Positions 10,641 through 21,150 of a stretch of 64,000 nt of DNA are shown here, piece by piece. Below the pieces are notes generated by a model. The model searched no databases, had not been told where the DNA came from, and saw nothing but the letters and a program-made list of their open reading frames with translations. Position numbers and translations under genes: made by a program. The stretch is from Amblyornis subalaris (lineage: Eukaryota > Chordata > Aves > Passeriformes > Ptilonorhynchidae), in assembly GCA_018881555.1 (NCBI GenBank), contig JACAXG010000237.1:410001-474000 (forward strand), read 5' to 3'. Within the stretch, counting starts at the first letter, position 1. Each line of letters begins with the position of its first letter.

Positions 10641-11567
10641 GGAAAGAAGCGCTGGAAGCACCCGTGACTGGGGCTGGTGGCCACGCTTGGGGAGCGGCGC
10701 TGGAGCCCGGCGCGGGCCCGTGGGAGCTGCCACCCCCCTGCTCCGTTATTTCCCTGAATTTTAACCAAAACCGAACCCAACTCCTGATGCTGATGCTCCT
10801 CTCAGCCTGGCCATGCTCCTCCCTCAGTTCCCTGCTTGAGAAAATTCCCTGCCTGGGACGGGAGAGCTTTCACAGCCTGGAGAGCTGTTCCCAGCAGGGC
10901 CGGGAATGCCGGAGGTGGGTGGCTCATCATGGCCCCCTGTCCACCCTGGGAGGACACGACCTCACACCTGGCTCCAGGTGGGTTTTTGAAGGCTGAATCC
11001 CGTTTGTGCCACGCAGGAGGGACCCCGGGGGGGCCTGCACCCCTTATTCCATGCACAGGGAGGGGCAGGAGCCGGGAGGAGCGACCAGCTCGGGGTGTGA
11101 CGGTGGCACCGCTCGGGAGGAGACTGGAACGGGGCAGCACANGGAGCGGGAACAGCCACCAGCAGTTTCCTTTCAGGGTTTTTTTTGTGTTTTTTAAGCC
11201 TCCCCTGACTCGCTGAGCCGGGGGGACACGGTCTGGTCACCGTTAGGAAACACCGAGGGTACATGCAATGGCCTGAGGGGCAGCGCCCGCGGAGAGGCCG
11301 CCGGGTGTCTCGGGAGAGCCGTGTCGGCAGCAGGCGGTGGAGATCGGTCACAGTTGCACGATGGTGATGGATGGGCTGGAACTGCCTCTTCCGAAGGGTG
11401 GGAGACGTCCCTGGATCGCGAGCGCAACCTCCGAGCCTGCGGCAGCAGAAACCCCGGTCAGGATCCGCAGGGAGCAGAGCTCCAGCCCGGCCCNTCGGAG
11501 CCATGAGAGCTGGGAGCTGGGAAAGGGTGCTTGGAGGAGACCCTCTGGCTCTGCACAACTCCTGACA

Positions 11568-11880
11568 GGAGGGGGCAGCCAGGGGGGATTGGGCTCTGCT
11601 CCCAGGGAACAGGGACAAGGATGAGAGAGAACAGCCTCAAGCTGTGCCAGGGGAGGGTCAGGTTGGATATTGGGAACAATTCCTTCATGGAAAGGACTGT
11701 CCAGCCCTGGTGCAGCTGCCCAGGGCAGGGGTGGAATCCCCATCCCTGGAGGGATTTAAAGCCCTGTGGATGTGGCACTTGGGGACAGGGGTCAGTGGTG
11801 GCCTTGGCAGTGCTGGGGGATGGTTGGACTCGATGGGCTCAGAGGGCTTTTCCAACCTCAGTGACTCTGTGATTCCATGA
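11568..11880 (+). mobile_element. CR1 LINE 3' end, type C
   Basis: Starts with the GGGGGATTGGGCTCTGCTCCC segment and runs through the full type C tail to GTGACTCTGTGATTCCATGA. It is one of the longest type C copies here. Confidence 0.95.
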
Positions 11881-12299
11881 CCCCCTGAGCCTCCTGGCTG
11901 AGGCTGTGCACCCCAGGGACCATCCCTGGCAAGCTCAGACCAGACCCAAGGTGTGACTCCCACTGGAGTGTCCTGCTGACCCCAGAGCTCCTCCCCTCGG
12001 ACCCCAGAGAACCAGGATACGGCAACTCCCAGGTCCCCAACATCCACGGGGCTGCGGCAGCTCCTCGGCCCATGGNGGGGACCCAGGTGACTCTGCAAGC
12101 CCAGGTGAGATTGGGGCTGGGGATTCTGCCCCCAGAGCAGCCAGGGTCTGCTGACTGAAAGCCCCTGGCGATGCTCCCCTGCTCCCCCCATCACCGGTGG
12201 GCAGCCGGAGCCACCAGTGGCTGGAGACCACCAGCACCAGTAAGGCTCGGGAGAACCCACCTGGTCCTGCCACCACACACAGGATTGGGAGGGACTTGA

Positions 12300-12490
12300 G
12301 GAATCCCAGAACCACTGAGTTTGGGAAAGCCCTCCCAGACCATTGAGTCCAATCTGTGCCCCATCCCCACCTTGTCCCCAGCCCAGAGCACTGAGTGCCA
12401 CGTCCAGGCCTTCCTTGGACACCTGCAGGGATGGGGACTCCAGNCCCTTCCAATGCCTGACCACCCCTTCCATGAGGAAATNCTCCCTGG
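12300..12490 (-). mobile_element. CR1 LINE 3' end, type B
   Basis: Opens with GAATCCCAGAACCACTGAG and contains the AGCACTGAGTGCCACGTCC block. Two single Ns near the right end. Confidence 0.92.
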
Positions 12491-13560
12491 TGGAAGAGCC
12501 ACCATAGTTTAAAAGGTTATTTTTGCTTTTGTCTTTTTCTGTTTTTCCAGAGGATCAAGAAGCCTGACAGAGGTTCCTCTCTCATTTTCTCACTGGTCTC
12601 TAATTTAGTTCTCATCAGCTGCTCCTTGGTGGGGGACAGGGCTCCTCATCTCCAGATCAGCACTGAGGGGTGGCAGGGTGACACATCCCTTTCTCCAGAG
12701 CCATGGGAGTTTCAGGGATGTGCGGAAAAGCCACCACAGCACAACCAGCTCCCCTTGCTGGCTCCCCCTCCAATGCTGTAATTTCACTCCTCCTTGGGTT
12801 ACCAGATTGTTTCCCAGATGAGGCAGGACTTGAATTTCTAATGCAAAAACTGTCAGAAAGGCTCCTGAGCCCCTCTGGGGTTCTCTCCTTGCGCTGCTGG
12901 AATGGCTGTGGGGTGGGAAGGGCAAATCCCCTTTTTTCTCCTTTGCCAGCTGCCTGCAGAGCACACGTGCTGGGTTTATCCCACACAGTTGTGGTTTGGA
13001 TCCATCACTGATTCTCCTGGCCCATGACCACCATGGGCTGGGGCTCAGTTAAAGATGAGANACTTTCTCTTGCCTGGTTCCTACAACCACCCAGCCACCC
13101 TACAGCCTGAGGGGAAAGGTCCCAGAGGAAGGTCCCTCCTGTCCCCATCCCTTTCCGGCCAAGTCTGGCTGTGTCCATGTTTTCTGCCAGGAGAAGGCTC
13201 CTTCCCCCCGGGAATGGGGAGTGATGGGCATTGTGGCAAACATCCAGGAGCCTGGAAACCCGAGCGCTGCCTCCGCTGGCCTTTCAGGTGGGGGAGATAT
13301 GGATCTTGCTCAGGTCCCTGGAGACACTGCTGGGCTCCAGCTCCTGCCCCTCCCGCTCCCTCAGCTCCACCTGTCTGTCTGTCCATCTGCTGGGCCTTGT
13401 TATAACTCAAAGCCCCGGCTTTTTGGGGGCAGAGGTTGCATTTTTGGTGTGTCTGGACCGTCCATCACCACAGGCTCCTATTTCCTGGGCGAGGCCTCTC
13501 CTTACAGAAGTGACACCAATGAAATGGGAGATAAGGCTGTTCTCACTGAAGGTGAAGGTG
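12491..13560. other. Unique DNA below the DTNB stop exon
   Basis: Mostly non-repetitive. It contains the candidate acceptor at 12905 and may include DTNB 3' UTR. No coding signal seen. Confidence 0.4.
12905..12960 (-). other. Candidate acceptor of the last DTNB 3' UTR exon
   Basis: Below the donor at 14063-14064 the transcript must splice again. One good minus-strand acceptor is a pyrimidine-rich run ending CCCACCCCACAG, with AG at 12906-12907, which would start an untranslated exon at 12905. No protein match can test it, and other acceptors exist between 8.5 and 14 kb. Confidence 0.2.
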
Positions 13561-13566
13561 TTTTCC

Positions 13567-13921
13567 CACTCCAGGGAGACCTCAGAGCCCCTTCCACTGC
13601 CTAAAGGGGCTCCAGGAGAGCTGGAGAGGGACTTGGGAAAAGGGGTGGAGGGACAAGACAGAGGGAATGGCTTCCCAGTGCCAGGGGGCAGGATTAGATG
13701 GGATATTGGGAAGGAATTCTAATCTGTGAGGGTGGGGAGGCCCTGGCACAGGTTGCCCAGAGAAGCTGTGGCTGCCTCTGGATCCCTGGAGGTGTCCAGG
13801 GCTGGGTTGGACGGGGCTTGGAGCGGCCTGGGATAGTGGAAGGTGTCCCTGCCATGGCAGGGGAGTGCCACTGGATGGGCTTTAAGGTCCCTTCCCACCG
13901 AACCCACTCCATAACTCTATG
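13567..13921 (+). mobile_element. CR1 LINE 3' end, type A, long copy
   Basis: From the GGAGACCTCAGAGCCCC segment through GGATATTGGGAAGGAATTC to CCATAACTCTATGA. It lies about 140 bp from the DTNB stop exon. Confidence 0.95.
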
Positions 13922-14064
13922 AAAAACATCCTTTTGGATGCTGTGGAGGGATGGGCAGGTGGGGACCTTCCTGGTGCAGAAACAGGAGATGAGGGATGAG
14001 AGCAGGAGGTGACAGGAGCTCCAGGAGCTGCTGGAGACAGGGACAGGAATGTGCCCATCCTTAC

Positions 14065-14099
14065 CTGAGTTGCTGTCCAGCCTGTGGCCCTCTCCTAAC
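14065..14099 (-). CDS. DTNB: DTNB stop-codon exon (final Gly, then TAG)
   Basis: The previous exon leaves one G. This exon starts GT TAG, completing Gly (GGT) and then stopping at TAG (14095-14097), which reproduces the DRG-stop C terminus I recall for mammalian DTNB. Upstream is a textbook 3' splice site: branch-point-like TTCCTAACTGA, a C/T tract, then GTGTTGCAG. Only 35 nt later comes a consensus donor, CTCAG followed by GTAAGG (GT at 14063-14064). The coding part is 5 nt and the rest is 3' UTR, continuing in a further exon below 14063. The stop is about 30 nt from the junction, too close to be expected to trigger nonsense-mediated decay. Because so few bases are coding, this rests on splice-signal quality and on the predicted stop. 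Confidence 0.7.
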
Positions 14100-14379
14100 C
14101 TGCAACACAGGGGAGGGCTCAGTTAGGAACTGCATCATTTCATTTCCCATAAAATGAAGGATCTGCCCCCCATCTCTCATTGCTCCAGTGGGAACTCCCC
14201 CAGGACAGCCGGGGATACATGGCAAGTCCTCTGAAACACCAGGCAGGTAGAGAAGTGCTGCTGATCCCCAAAGCCCAGGAATCCTGGCATGGCCAGGGTG
14301 GGATCGCCCAGACCAAGCTCTCAGAGCAGGGCCAGCTCCACAGCCCGCTCAGGACCTTCTCCTGTCAGGTCTGAGGGTC

Positions 14380-14990
14380 TCCAGGGGTGGAGACCTCACA
14401 GCCTCTTAGGGCAACTTGTTCTTGACCAGCCGTGGGGTCAAAAAGTGTTTTTTATGTCCAAACAGAATTTCCTCTATTCCGACACATGTCCCTTGTCACT
14501 TGTCTTCTCCCTGGGCACCATGGAGCAGATCCTGCCTCAGCTTTCTTTGGTGTCTTCCACAGTTTGATTTGATCCCAGTGCTCTCAGCCTTTCCCAGTGT
14601 CACCTCCCTCACTGCCATGGTCCTTCCCTGTCCTGGGGAGCTCAGCTGGACCCAGCGCTCCAGGGCGGCCTCAGCGGTGCCGAGGAGAGGGGCAGGACCA
14701 TTCCCTCCTCGCTGGGAATGCTGTGCCAGCCCAGGGAACCCCTGACCCTTGCTGCACCGGGACAGGTCGCTGCCATGGGGTCACCTCGGTGTCCCCAGTC
14801 CCAGGCTGGCCCTGCCAGGTTGTTGGGGGTGGCCTCCAGCCTGTCCCGGCACCTGGGCTTGTTCCCAGGACTCGGCAGTTTCCTTGCTGAGCTGCAGCAG
14901 GTTCTGGTGGAGCATTTCCCCAGCCTGGTGAGGTCCCTCCAGCACAGCCACTGCTCCCAGCTCGGTGTCACTGCAAACCGGGAATGGGGA
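14380..14990 (-). mobile_element. Old CR1 fragment (3' coding/UTR region)
   Basis: Antisense to CR1: AGCTGGACCCAGCGCTCCAGG, AGAGGGGCAGGACCA and CTCGGTGTCACTGCAAACC match CR1 internal segments in the right order, with many differences. An older insertion than the tail fragments. Confidence 0.65.
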
Positions 14991-15029
14991 TGCACAGACT
15001 TGGTCAGGATGGGCAGGTGTATTCCGTGG

Positions 15030-15195
15030 AATCCTGGAATGGGTTGGGTGGGAAGGGACCTTAAATCCCATCCTGTTGCTCCCCCTGCCATGGGCAGGGA
15101 CACCTTCCACTATCCCAGGTTGCTCCAACCTGGCCTTGGACACTTCCAGGGATGGGCCAGCCACAGCTTTTCTGGGCAACCTGTGCCAGTCCTGG
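15030..15195 (-). mobile_element. CR1 LINE 3' end, type A
   Basis: GGAATGGGTTGGGTGGGAAGG to CCTGTGCCAGTCC. Truncated before the leading CR1 segment. Confidence 0.92.
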
Positions 15196-15214
15196 AATCC
15201 CATTTCAAATTGGA

Positions 15215-15850
15215 TATTTTTGTCTAGAAAATGTTATGGATCAGGAAACTGCATTTCCACCAGTTTGAGCAGAACCAGGGTCTTTTCCAATGGTTTCAGG
15301 GTTCTAAAATCCAGATGGTCAATACAAGAGTGGACAAGGACATGGAGATTCTCAGGTGTCCTGGGGTCACCTCCTGGCCACCAAGAGGAACGTGGGAGGA
15401 GAGGCAGCAGGACCACACAGGCAGGGATTGCAGGACAGGCCTGGCAGAGCCGGTATCCAGCCTGGAATAATGCCTGGCAGAGGCGAACATAGGGATACAC
15501 ACCACCAGGTTCCAAGAGGGGCAAACATGGTGAGAGCACCGAGGCTGAGCTGCCATGGGATGTCACCCACCAGGACCGGATGGAGGAGGCTTTGCCAGCT
15601 CCCAGCTGTGCTCTCTGGAGCCTGGAAACCTCGTGGACACCTCTAGAGATGCTGCTTTGTGATCCCAACCACAAACGACGCAGCCGACTGGGAATCCTCC
15701 CGGATGATTTCATCCCCCCAAAGCTGCCCCCACTCCATCCAGCCTCTCCAGCAGGGAGAGGAGTGCTGGGGTTGATTAACTGGGACACAGGGAAATAGGA
15801 GATAACTTTGTGAAGAAACTTGTGAGGAAGCCCAGGGGCGATATTGTCCT
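15215..15850. other. Unique DTNB intron sequence
   Basis: No repeat family or exon recognised. Confidence 0.4.
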
Positions 15851-15864
15851 AGGAGTGGCTTTAA

Positions 15865-16108
15865 ACCAAAAGATGGATTTGGAATGGATATTGGCAAGGA
15901 ATTGTTCCCTGTGAGGGTGGTGGGGCCCTGGCACAGGTTGCCCAGAGAAGCTGTGGCTGCCCCATCCCTGGAAGTGTCCAAGGTCAGGTAGGACGGGGCT
16001 TGGAGCACCCTGGGATAGTGGAAGGGGTCCCTGCCCATGGCAGGGGGTGGGAATGGGATGAGATTTAAGGTCCCTTCCCACCCAAACCAATCCCGGATGG
16101 TTCTCTGA
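15865..16108 (+). mobile_element. CR1 LINE 3' end, type A
   Basis: GGATATTGGCAAGGAATTGTTCC through CCCACCCAAACCAATCC. Confidence 0.95.
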
Positions 16109-16109
16109 A

Positions 16110-17450
16110 CACATTGCAGTGGAGTCCCTGTGAGGACCAGCCTCTCCCTTGTCCATGCTGGTGCAGGAGTTGGGGAATACCTGAGCTGCCAGTGGGTTTT
16201 CCTCTTGTTCATTCCAGAGGGGAGAAGGCTGCTGGGCCGGAGCTGCTCCCGGAGCCGCCATGTCCAGGATGGAGCCAGAGCTCGCTGTGGACTTGGGGTC
16301 AGGCCCTGCACACCCAGAGCATCCCTGTAGGTCCCTGTAGGTGTCATGGGCTTTGGTGTCGCCCATCCCTGATGTTCCCACAGCCCCACAGCCTGAGGTC
16401 CCTCACCACGGGGTCTGGAGCAGCTCCCCCAAGCCCGCTCCGCAGGGCTGCGCTTCCATATTGATCATTCCTCGATTTCCCTGCCAGATGTTCACCTCAC
16501 TGGCTCTGGGGCTGTAAGAAACCACTTTTTCCCTGGCAGGGATAATATTTACATTCCACACGGAGGCTTTTGGACCCAGCTCTGCTCTTGGACACGTCTG
16601 GGCCGTCCCTTCCCGGCTCCGTGCTCTGCGCTGAGTAACGGAGCGAGTTCGTGTTCCATCCCTGCTCCCACACACCATATTCCAGTGCCTCAGAATCCCC
16701 CTTTCCCTATTTCCCATGAAAGACACAATGCATATTTGGAAAAAACATATGGGTCATCTGGTAAGCATCTAAAATATTCCAGAGCCAAGGAATGTTCTGG
16801 GGCAAAGAGGGTCCAGTGACTTGGAGCCAAGGAGATTCTGCAGGAAAACTCCTGCTTTAGCCAAAATCAAACTTCCCGCGCTGCTTCCCACCCAGTTCCA
16901 ACACTGATGGGCAAAGGGACAGAGCACTTCGAAAAACCTGGGTGCTCTGCAGAACCCAGTGGATGGCAAAACTCGGGAAAATGAGCTCTTTTGGGAGAAA
17001 CGTGAGATTGGCTGGCTGAGCCAAGCCAGCAGGAAATGTGCGCGTAACAAATCCAGGCGCAGACGTCCCGGGCTGTGGATGCTGGAATTAGCTTTGGCTC
17101 AAGTGAGAAAATGCCTGGGCTGCTTCCCACCCGGCCAAGGCTGTTCCTCGTGTCTGGGTCTGGAACTCCAGAGCAGAAGCCAAATGAGCCTTGAGCCCGT
17201 CCCATCCCCGGGAGGGTCCGGGAGGAGCTTTGGTGGCTTTTGGAGCGCGAGGTGAGGAGCAGATCCCGGCAGCCCCTCCTCACCCTGCCCTGCTCCCGTG
17301 CCTGGGAATCCTGAGGCCATGACGATCCCTTCCAGCTCTGGGATAACTCCAGTAGGATGTGCCATGGATTCGTCAGCACAGGGGTAAAGTCTGGGAGGAG
17401 GCCAGGGGCACAGGGATGAAAGGGACCTGCTGTGACACTGATGGCACTGC
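16110..17450. other. Unique DTNB intron sequence
   Basis: Lower GC than the left end, no CR1 and no coding exon recognised. It contains short CpG-bearing patches only. Confidence 0.4.
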
Positions 17451-17454
17451 CTGT

Positions 17455-17925
17455 GTGGGATCGCCATCAGCACAGGGACACTTGTCCAGCCAAGGTCACT
17501 GTGGGATCGCCACCAGCACAGGAATTCTGGACACTTGTCCAGCCAAGGTCACTGTGGGATCGCCACCAGCACAGGAATTCTGGACACTTGTCCAGCCAAG
17601 GTCACTGTGGGATCGCCATCGACACAGGGACACTTGTCCAGCCAAGGTCACTGTGGGATCGCCATCGACACAGGGANTCGACACAGGGACACTTGTCCAG
17701 CCAAGGTCACTGTGGGATCGCCATCGACACAGGGACACTTGTCCAGCCAAGGTCACTGTGGGATCGCCATCGGCACAGGGATTCTGGACACTTGTCCAGC
17801 CAAGGTCACTGTGGGATCATCATCTGCACAAGGACACTTTTCCAGCCAAGGTCACTGTGGGATCGCCATCGGCACAGGGATTCTGGACACTTGTCCTGCC
17901 AAGGTCACCACGGGCAGGGGCTGAG
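17455..17925 (+). repeat. 46/53-bp minisatellite with nine CCAAGGTCA motifs
   Basis: Units of ACACTTGTCCAGCCAAGG.. followed by TCACTGTGGGATCGCCA come in a 46-bp and a 53-bp form; the longer has an extra ATTCTGG. CCAAGGTCA occurs at 17490, 17543, 17596, 17642, 17701, 17747, 17800, 17846 and 17899. This fits SF-1/LRH-1/ERR-type nuclear receptor sites. Confidence 0.92.
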
Positions 17926-18251
17926 CAGGTGACAGTCCCACCGCTCGGGGCCCTCACCGGTGACCGCCCCACTCTGGGCTCTGTCTGATCCATCCCTCTG
18001 AGCTGGATTTCCGCAGCACACGGAGCAGCTCCTCCTCCTCTCACACATTTCCATGTGGGACCTTTGCTGGAACAAGAACATCCCTGGAAGCTGAGCACAG
18101 GACAGGACAGTGGCTGTGAGGTCAGCCCGTGGCAGATGAGGGGACAGTGACAGTGACTGGGGCTGGCAGGTGACGGGTGCTGGGCACAGCCACAGCTCCA
18201 GCCAGGGGCTGCTCCACCAGAGCCCCCTGAACCCAGAGCCACCTGTGCCGG

Positions 18252-19337
18252 GAGCCATCCACCTGCACCCAGAGATATCCACCTGCATCGAGCCATCCAT
18301 CTGCATCCAGATCCATCCATCTGCATCCAGAGCCATCCACCTGCATCCAGAGCCTTCCATCTGCATCCAGAGCCTTCCATCTGCATCCAGAGATATCCAC
18401 CTGCACCCAGAGATANNNNNNNNNNNNNNNNNNNNNNNNNNNNNNNNNNNNNNNNNNNNNNNNNNNNNNNNNNNNNNNNNNNNNNNNNNNNNNNNNNNNN
18501 NNNNNNNNNNNNNNNNNNNNNNNNNNNNNNNNNNNNNNNNNNNNNNNNNNNNNNNNNNNNNNNNNNNNNNNNNNNNNNNNNNNNNNNNNNNNNNNNNNNN
18601 NNNNNNNNNNNNNNNNNNNNNNNNNNNNNNNNNNNNNNNNNNNNNNNNNNNNNNNNNNNNNNNNNNNNNNNNNNNNNNNNNNNNNNNNNNNNNNNNNNNN
18701 NNNNNNNNNNNNNNNNNNNNNNNNNNNNNNNNNNNNNNNNNNNNNNNNNNNNNNNNNNNNNNNNNNNNNNNNNNNNNNNNNNNNNNNNNNNNNNNNNNNN
18801 NNNNNNNNNNNNNNNNNNNNNNNNNNNNNNNNNNNNNNNNNNNNNNNNNNNNNNNNNNNNNNNNNNNNNNNNNNNNNNNNNNNNNNNNNNNNNAGATATC
18901 CACCTGCATCCAGAGCCTTCCATCTGCATCCAGAGCCATCCACCTGCATCCAGAGCCATCCACCTGCATCCAGAGATATCCACCTGCACCCAGAGCCTTC
19001 CATCTGCATCCAGACCCATCCATCTGCATCCAGACCCATCCACCTGCATCCAGAAATATCCACCTGCATCCAGAGATATCCATCTGCATCCAGAGTCATC
19101 CACCTGCATGCAGAACCTTCCATCTGCATCCGGAGATATCCACCTGCATCCAGAGCCATCCACCTGCATCCAGAGCCATCCACCTGCATCCAGAGATATC
19201 CACCTGCATCCAGAGATATCCACCTGCNCCTGCATCCAGAGCCATCCACCTGCATCCAGAGATATCCACCTGCATCCAGAGATATCCACCTGCATCCAGA
19301 GCCATCCACCTGCATCCAGAGCCCTCCCCCTGCACGG
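18252..19337 (+). repeat. 20-bp minisatellite interrupted by an assembly gap
   Basis: Tandem units of the form AGAGCCATCCACCTGCATCC, alternating with AGATATCC and CCTTCC variants, on both sides of an N run. Because 20 is not a multiple of 3 and the unit lacks stops on the minus strand, all three minus frames are open; these frames are artefacts. It lies in the intron between the DTNB acidic exon and the stop exon, ending about 95 bp below the acidic exon. Confidence 0.95.
18416..18893. other. Assembly gap (478 N)
   Basis: A run of N inside the 20-bp minisatellite; the same unit flanks both sides, so the gap is probably more of the array and its true length is unknown. Confidence 0.98.
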
Positions 19338-19429
19338 AACCCCTCGTGGGGCTCCAAGGGGAGCCAGTGACCCCGCAGAGGACAAGTCAGGAAATGCTGC
19401 AGAGCTCTGAGACAGGTTTGTCCCCTCAC

Positions 19430-19483
19430 CTCGGTCCTTCCCATTCTGCAGCTTCTCTGTTTCTTCTTCATCTTCTTCCTCTG
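19430..19483 (-). CDS. DTNB: DTNB acidic exon (AEEEDEEETEKLQNGKDR)
   Basis: This 54-nt exon completes an Ala codon and encodes EEEDEEETEKLQNGKDR, then contributes one base to a final Gly. Mammalian beta-dystrobrevin ends with a similar acidic run followed by QNGKDRG, so this is the penultimate piece of the protein. The acceptor is a T-rich tract ending CTGAAGCAG, a tandem NAGNAG: using the first AG (exon from 19483) gives HS-A-EEED, using the second (from 19480) gives HS-EEED with Ala lost and the frame kept. The donor is GTGAGG with GT at 19428-19429. The acidic stretch is low complexity, so identity rests on QNGKDR, on phase, and on its position 2.5 kb after the conserved exon. Confidence 0.93.
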
Positions 19484-19547
19484 CTTCAGAAAAAAACAGA
19501 AAGAAACAAAGCAGGCATGAGACAGGTGGGTGAGAGAAGAAAGGGAA

Positions 19548-19810
19548 TCATGGAATTGTTTGGGTTGGAAAATCCCTCAGAGACCATCGGGTCCAATTGT
19601 TCCCCCAGTACTGCCAAGGGCACCACTGACCCATGTCCCCAAGCGCCACATCCANAAGGCTTTTAAACCCCTCCAGGGATGGGTGTTGTCCAAACTCTCC
19701 TGGAGCTCTGGCAGCCTTGGGGCCGTGCCCATTCCCTGGGGAGCCTGGTCAGTGCCTGACACCCTCTGGGGGAAGAGCCTTTCCCTGACATCCACCCAAC
19801 CCTCCCCTGC
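19548..19810 (-). mobile_element. CR1 LINE 3' end, type C-like
   Basis: GGAATTGTTTGGGTTGGAAAA to CATCCACCCAACCCTCCCC, with the CAGTACTGCCAAGG block. About 65 bp from the acidic DTNB exon. Confidence 0.9.
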
Positions 19811-20249
19811 CATCATGGCAGGAAGGGGCAGATGGGGCCGATCAGAGCATCCCGGGAAGCCCCGTGAGGATGGGGTGATGCCACTCCGTGTTCCCCTTCC
19901 CAGGGATCTGTTCTGGGGCCGGGGCAGGGGCAGGGGCAGGGGAGGGTGGGAGGTGCAGCACTGGTGTCCCCAGACCCTCCCCACACCCCTCCTGCGGCTG
20001 CAGGGGAGCCGGGGCNGGAGGAGGTGTCTGTTCCCACAGCTCCCCTTGGGACACGACGTGTGAAATCCCGCCGGCTCCCATCAGCTGAGGATAACTCATG
20101 CTTTTCCTAATTTACACAAACCACACCATTTCAGACACTTTCAGGGGAGCCTTCCTTGGTCTCTGCATTTCCTCGAGCAGGAGCCTGTCAGCAGCTCCAT
20201 TTTCACTCCATGCTCGCTCCCTGGTGCTCCACACGGCTCTGCAGATCCC

Positions 20250-20545
20250 TGACATGGTTGGTGGCCAGGGACAGGACCCGAGGGAATGGCTGGAGCTGTG
20301 TCGGGGGGGTTGAGATGGATTTCAGGAAAAGATTCTTCCCCCAGAGGGTTGTGGGGCACTGAGCAGGCTCCCCAGGGAATGGGCACAGCCCCAAGGCTGC
20401 CAGAGCTCCAGGGGCGTTTGGACAACGCTCCCAGGGATGCACAGGGTGGGATTGTTGGGGTGTCTGTGCAGGGCCAGGAGCTGGACTGGATGATCCCTGT
20501 GGGTCTGACTCAGGATATTCCACAATTCCATGATTCTGCAACACC
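20250..20545 (+). mobile_element. CR1 LINE 3' end, older subfamily
   Basis: GGATTTCAGGAAAAGATTCTT, GGGCACTGAGCAGGCTCCCC and GGATGATCCCTGTGGGTCTG, ending ATTCCATGATTCTG. This is the internal tail of a different CR1 group. Confidence 0.9.
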
Positions 20546-20965
20546 TGCTCTGCGGTGGAAAGCGAAAATGAACGAGTGCAGTGCTTTGGGCAGAGGTTTG
20601 TTCCCTGTGCTTGAGCCTCGGGGCAGAGCTGAGGTGATTCATGGGGGAGCGGGCGGCGCAGCCACGGCCCTGCTGGTGCTGTGTCATCCACGGACAACTT
20701 TATTAACTCCCAGCTGCCCCTGCAGCCGGGACACGGGGCTGGGAGCAGGGGATTTACTGCTGGGCACTAAAATACCCACCCGGTTCATCATTACAGCAGA
20801 GCCTCACGGGCCATGTCAGCGAGGGTGAGGAGTTTATGGGGGATTTTGTGACGCAGCTGCTGGGTCTGGCAGGGGCTGGGGAGATGGAACAGGGACTGGG
20901 AGGGCCAGCCCGGACACAGGACACTTCCCTTCTTCCTTAGCAGCAAAGGCAGCCCAGAAACAGGA

Positions 20966-21150
20966 CCACAGGATCCTTCAGGCTGGAAAAGGCCATCCAC
21001 TCCAACCTGCCCAATCCCCACCTTGTCCCCAGCCCAGAGCACTGAGTGCCACGTCCAGGCCTTCCCTGGACACCTCCAGGGATGGGGACTCCAAACCTCC
21101 CTGGGCAGCCCCTTCCAGTGCCTGACCACCCTTTCCAGGAAGAAATCCTT
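20966..21150 (-). mobile_element. CR1 LINE 3' end, type B
   Basis: CAGGATCCTTCAGGCTGGAAA to TTTCCAGGAAGAAATCC. Confidence 0.92.

Larger units (their letters stand above)
3511..11560. other. GC-rich gene-free region with short tandem repeats
   Basis: No coding exon is recognised on either strand and CR1 is almost absent, unlike the rest of the window. It contains small tandem arrays and isolated AT-rich motif clusters, listed separately, and several CpG-dense stretches. It probably lies between DTNB and the next gene, or holds DTNB 3' UTR on its right side. Confidence 0.5.

Noticed and set aside
17280..17300. Alternative DTNB last exon starting GG TGA after CAG
   Set aside because: It would also give Gly-stop, but the upstream tract is purine-rich with no branch point. 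The 14099 acceptor is far better.
17820..19471. Three overlapping minus frames of 394-521 residues with DISGCRWMALDAGGW-type repeats
   Set aside because: They come from the 20-bp minisatellite and the N run. All three phases are open, so none is evidence of coding.
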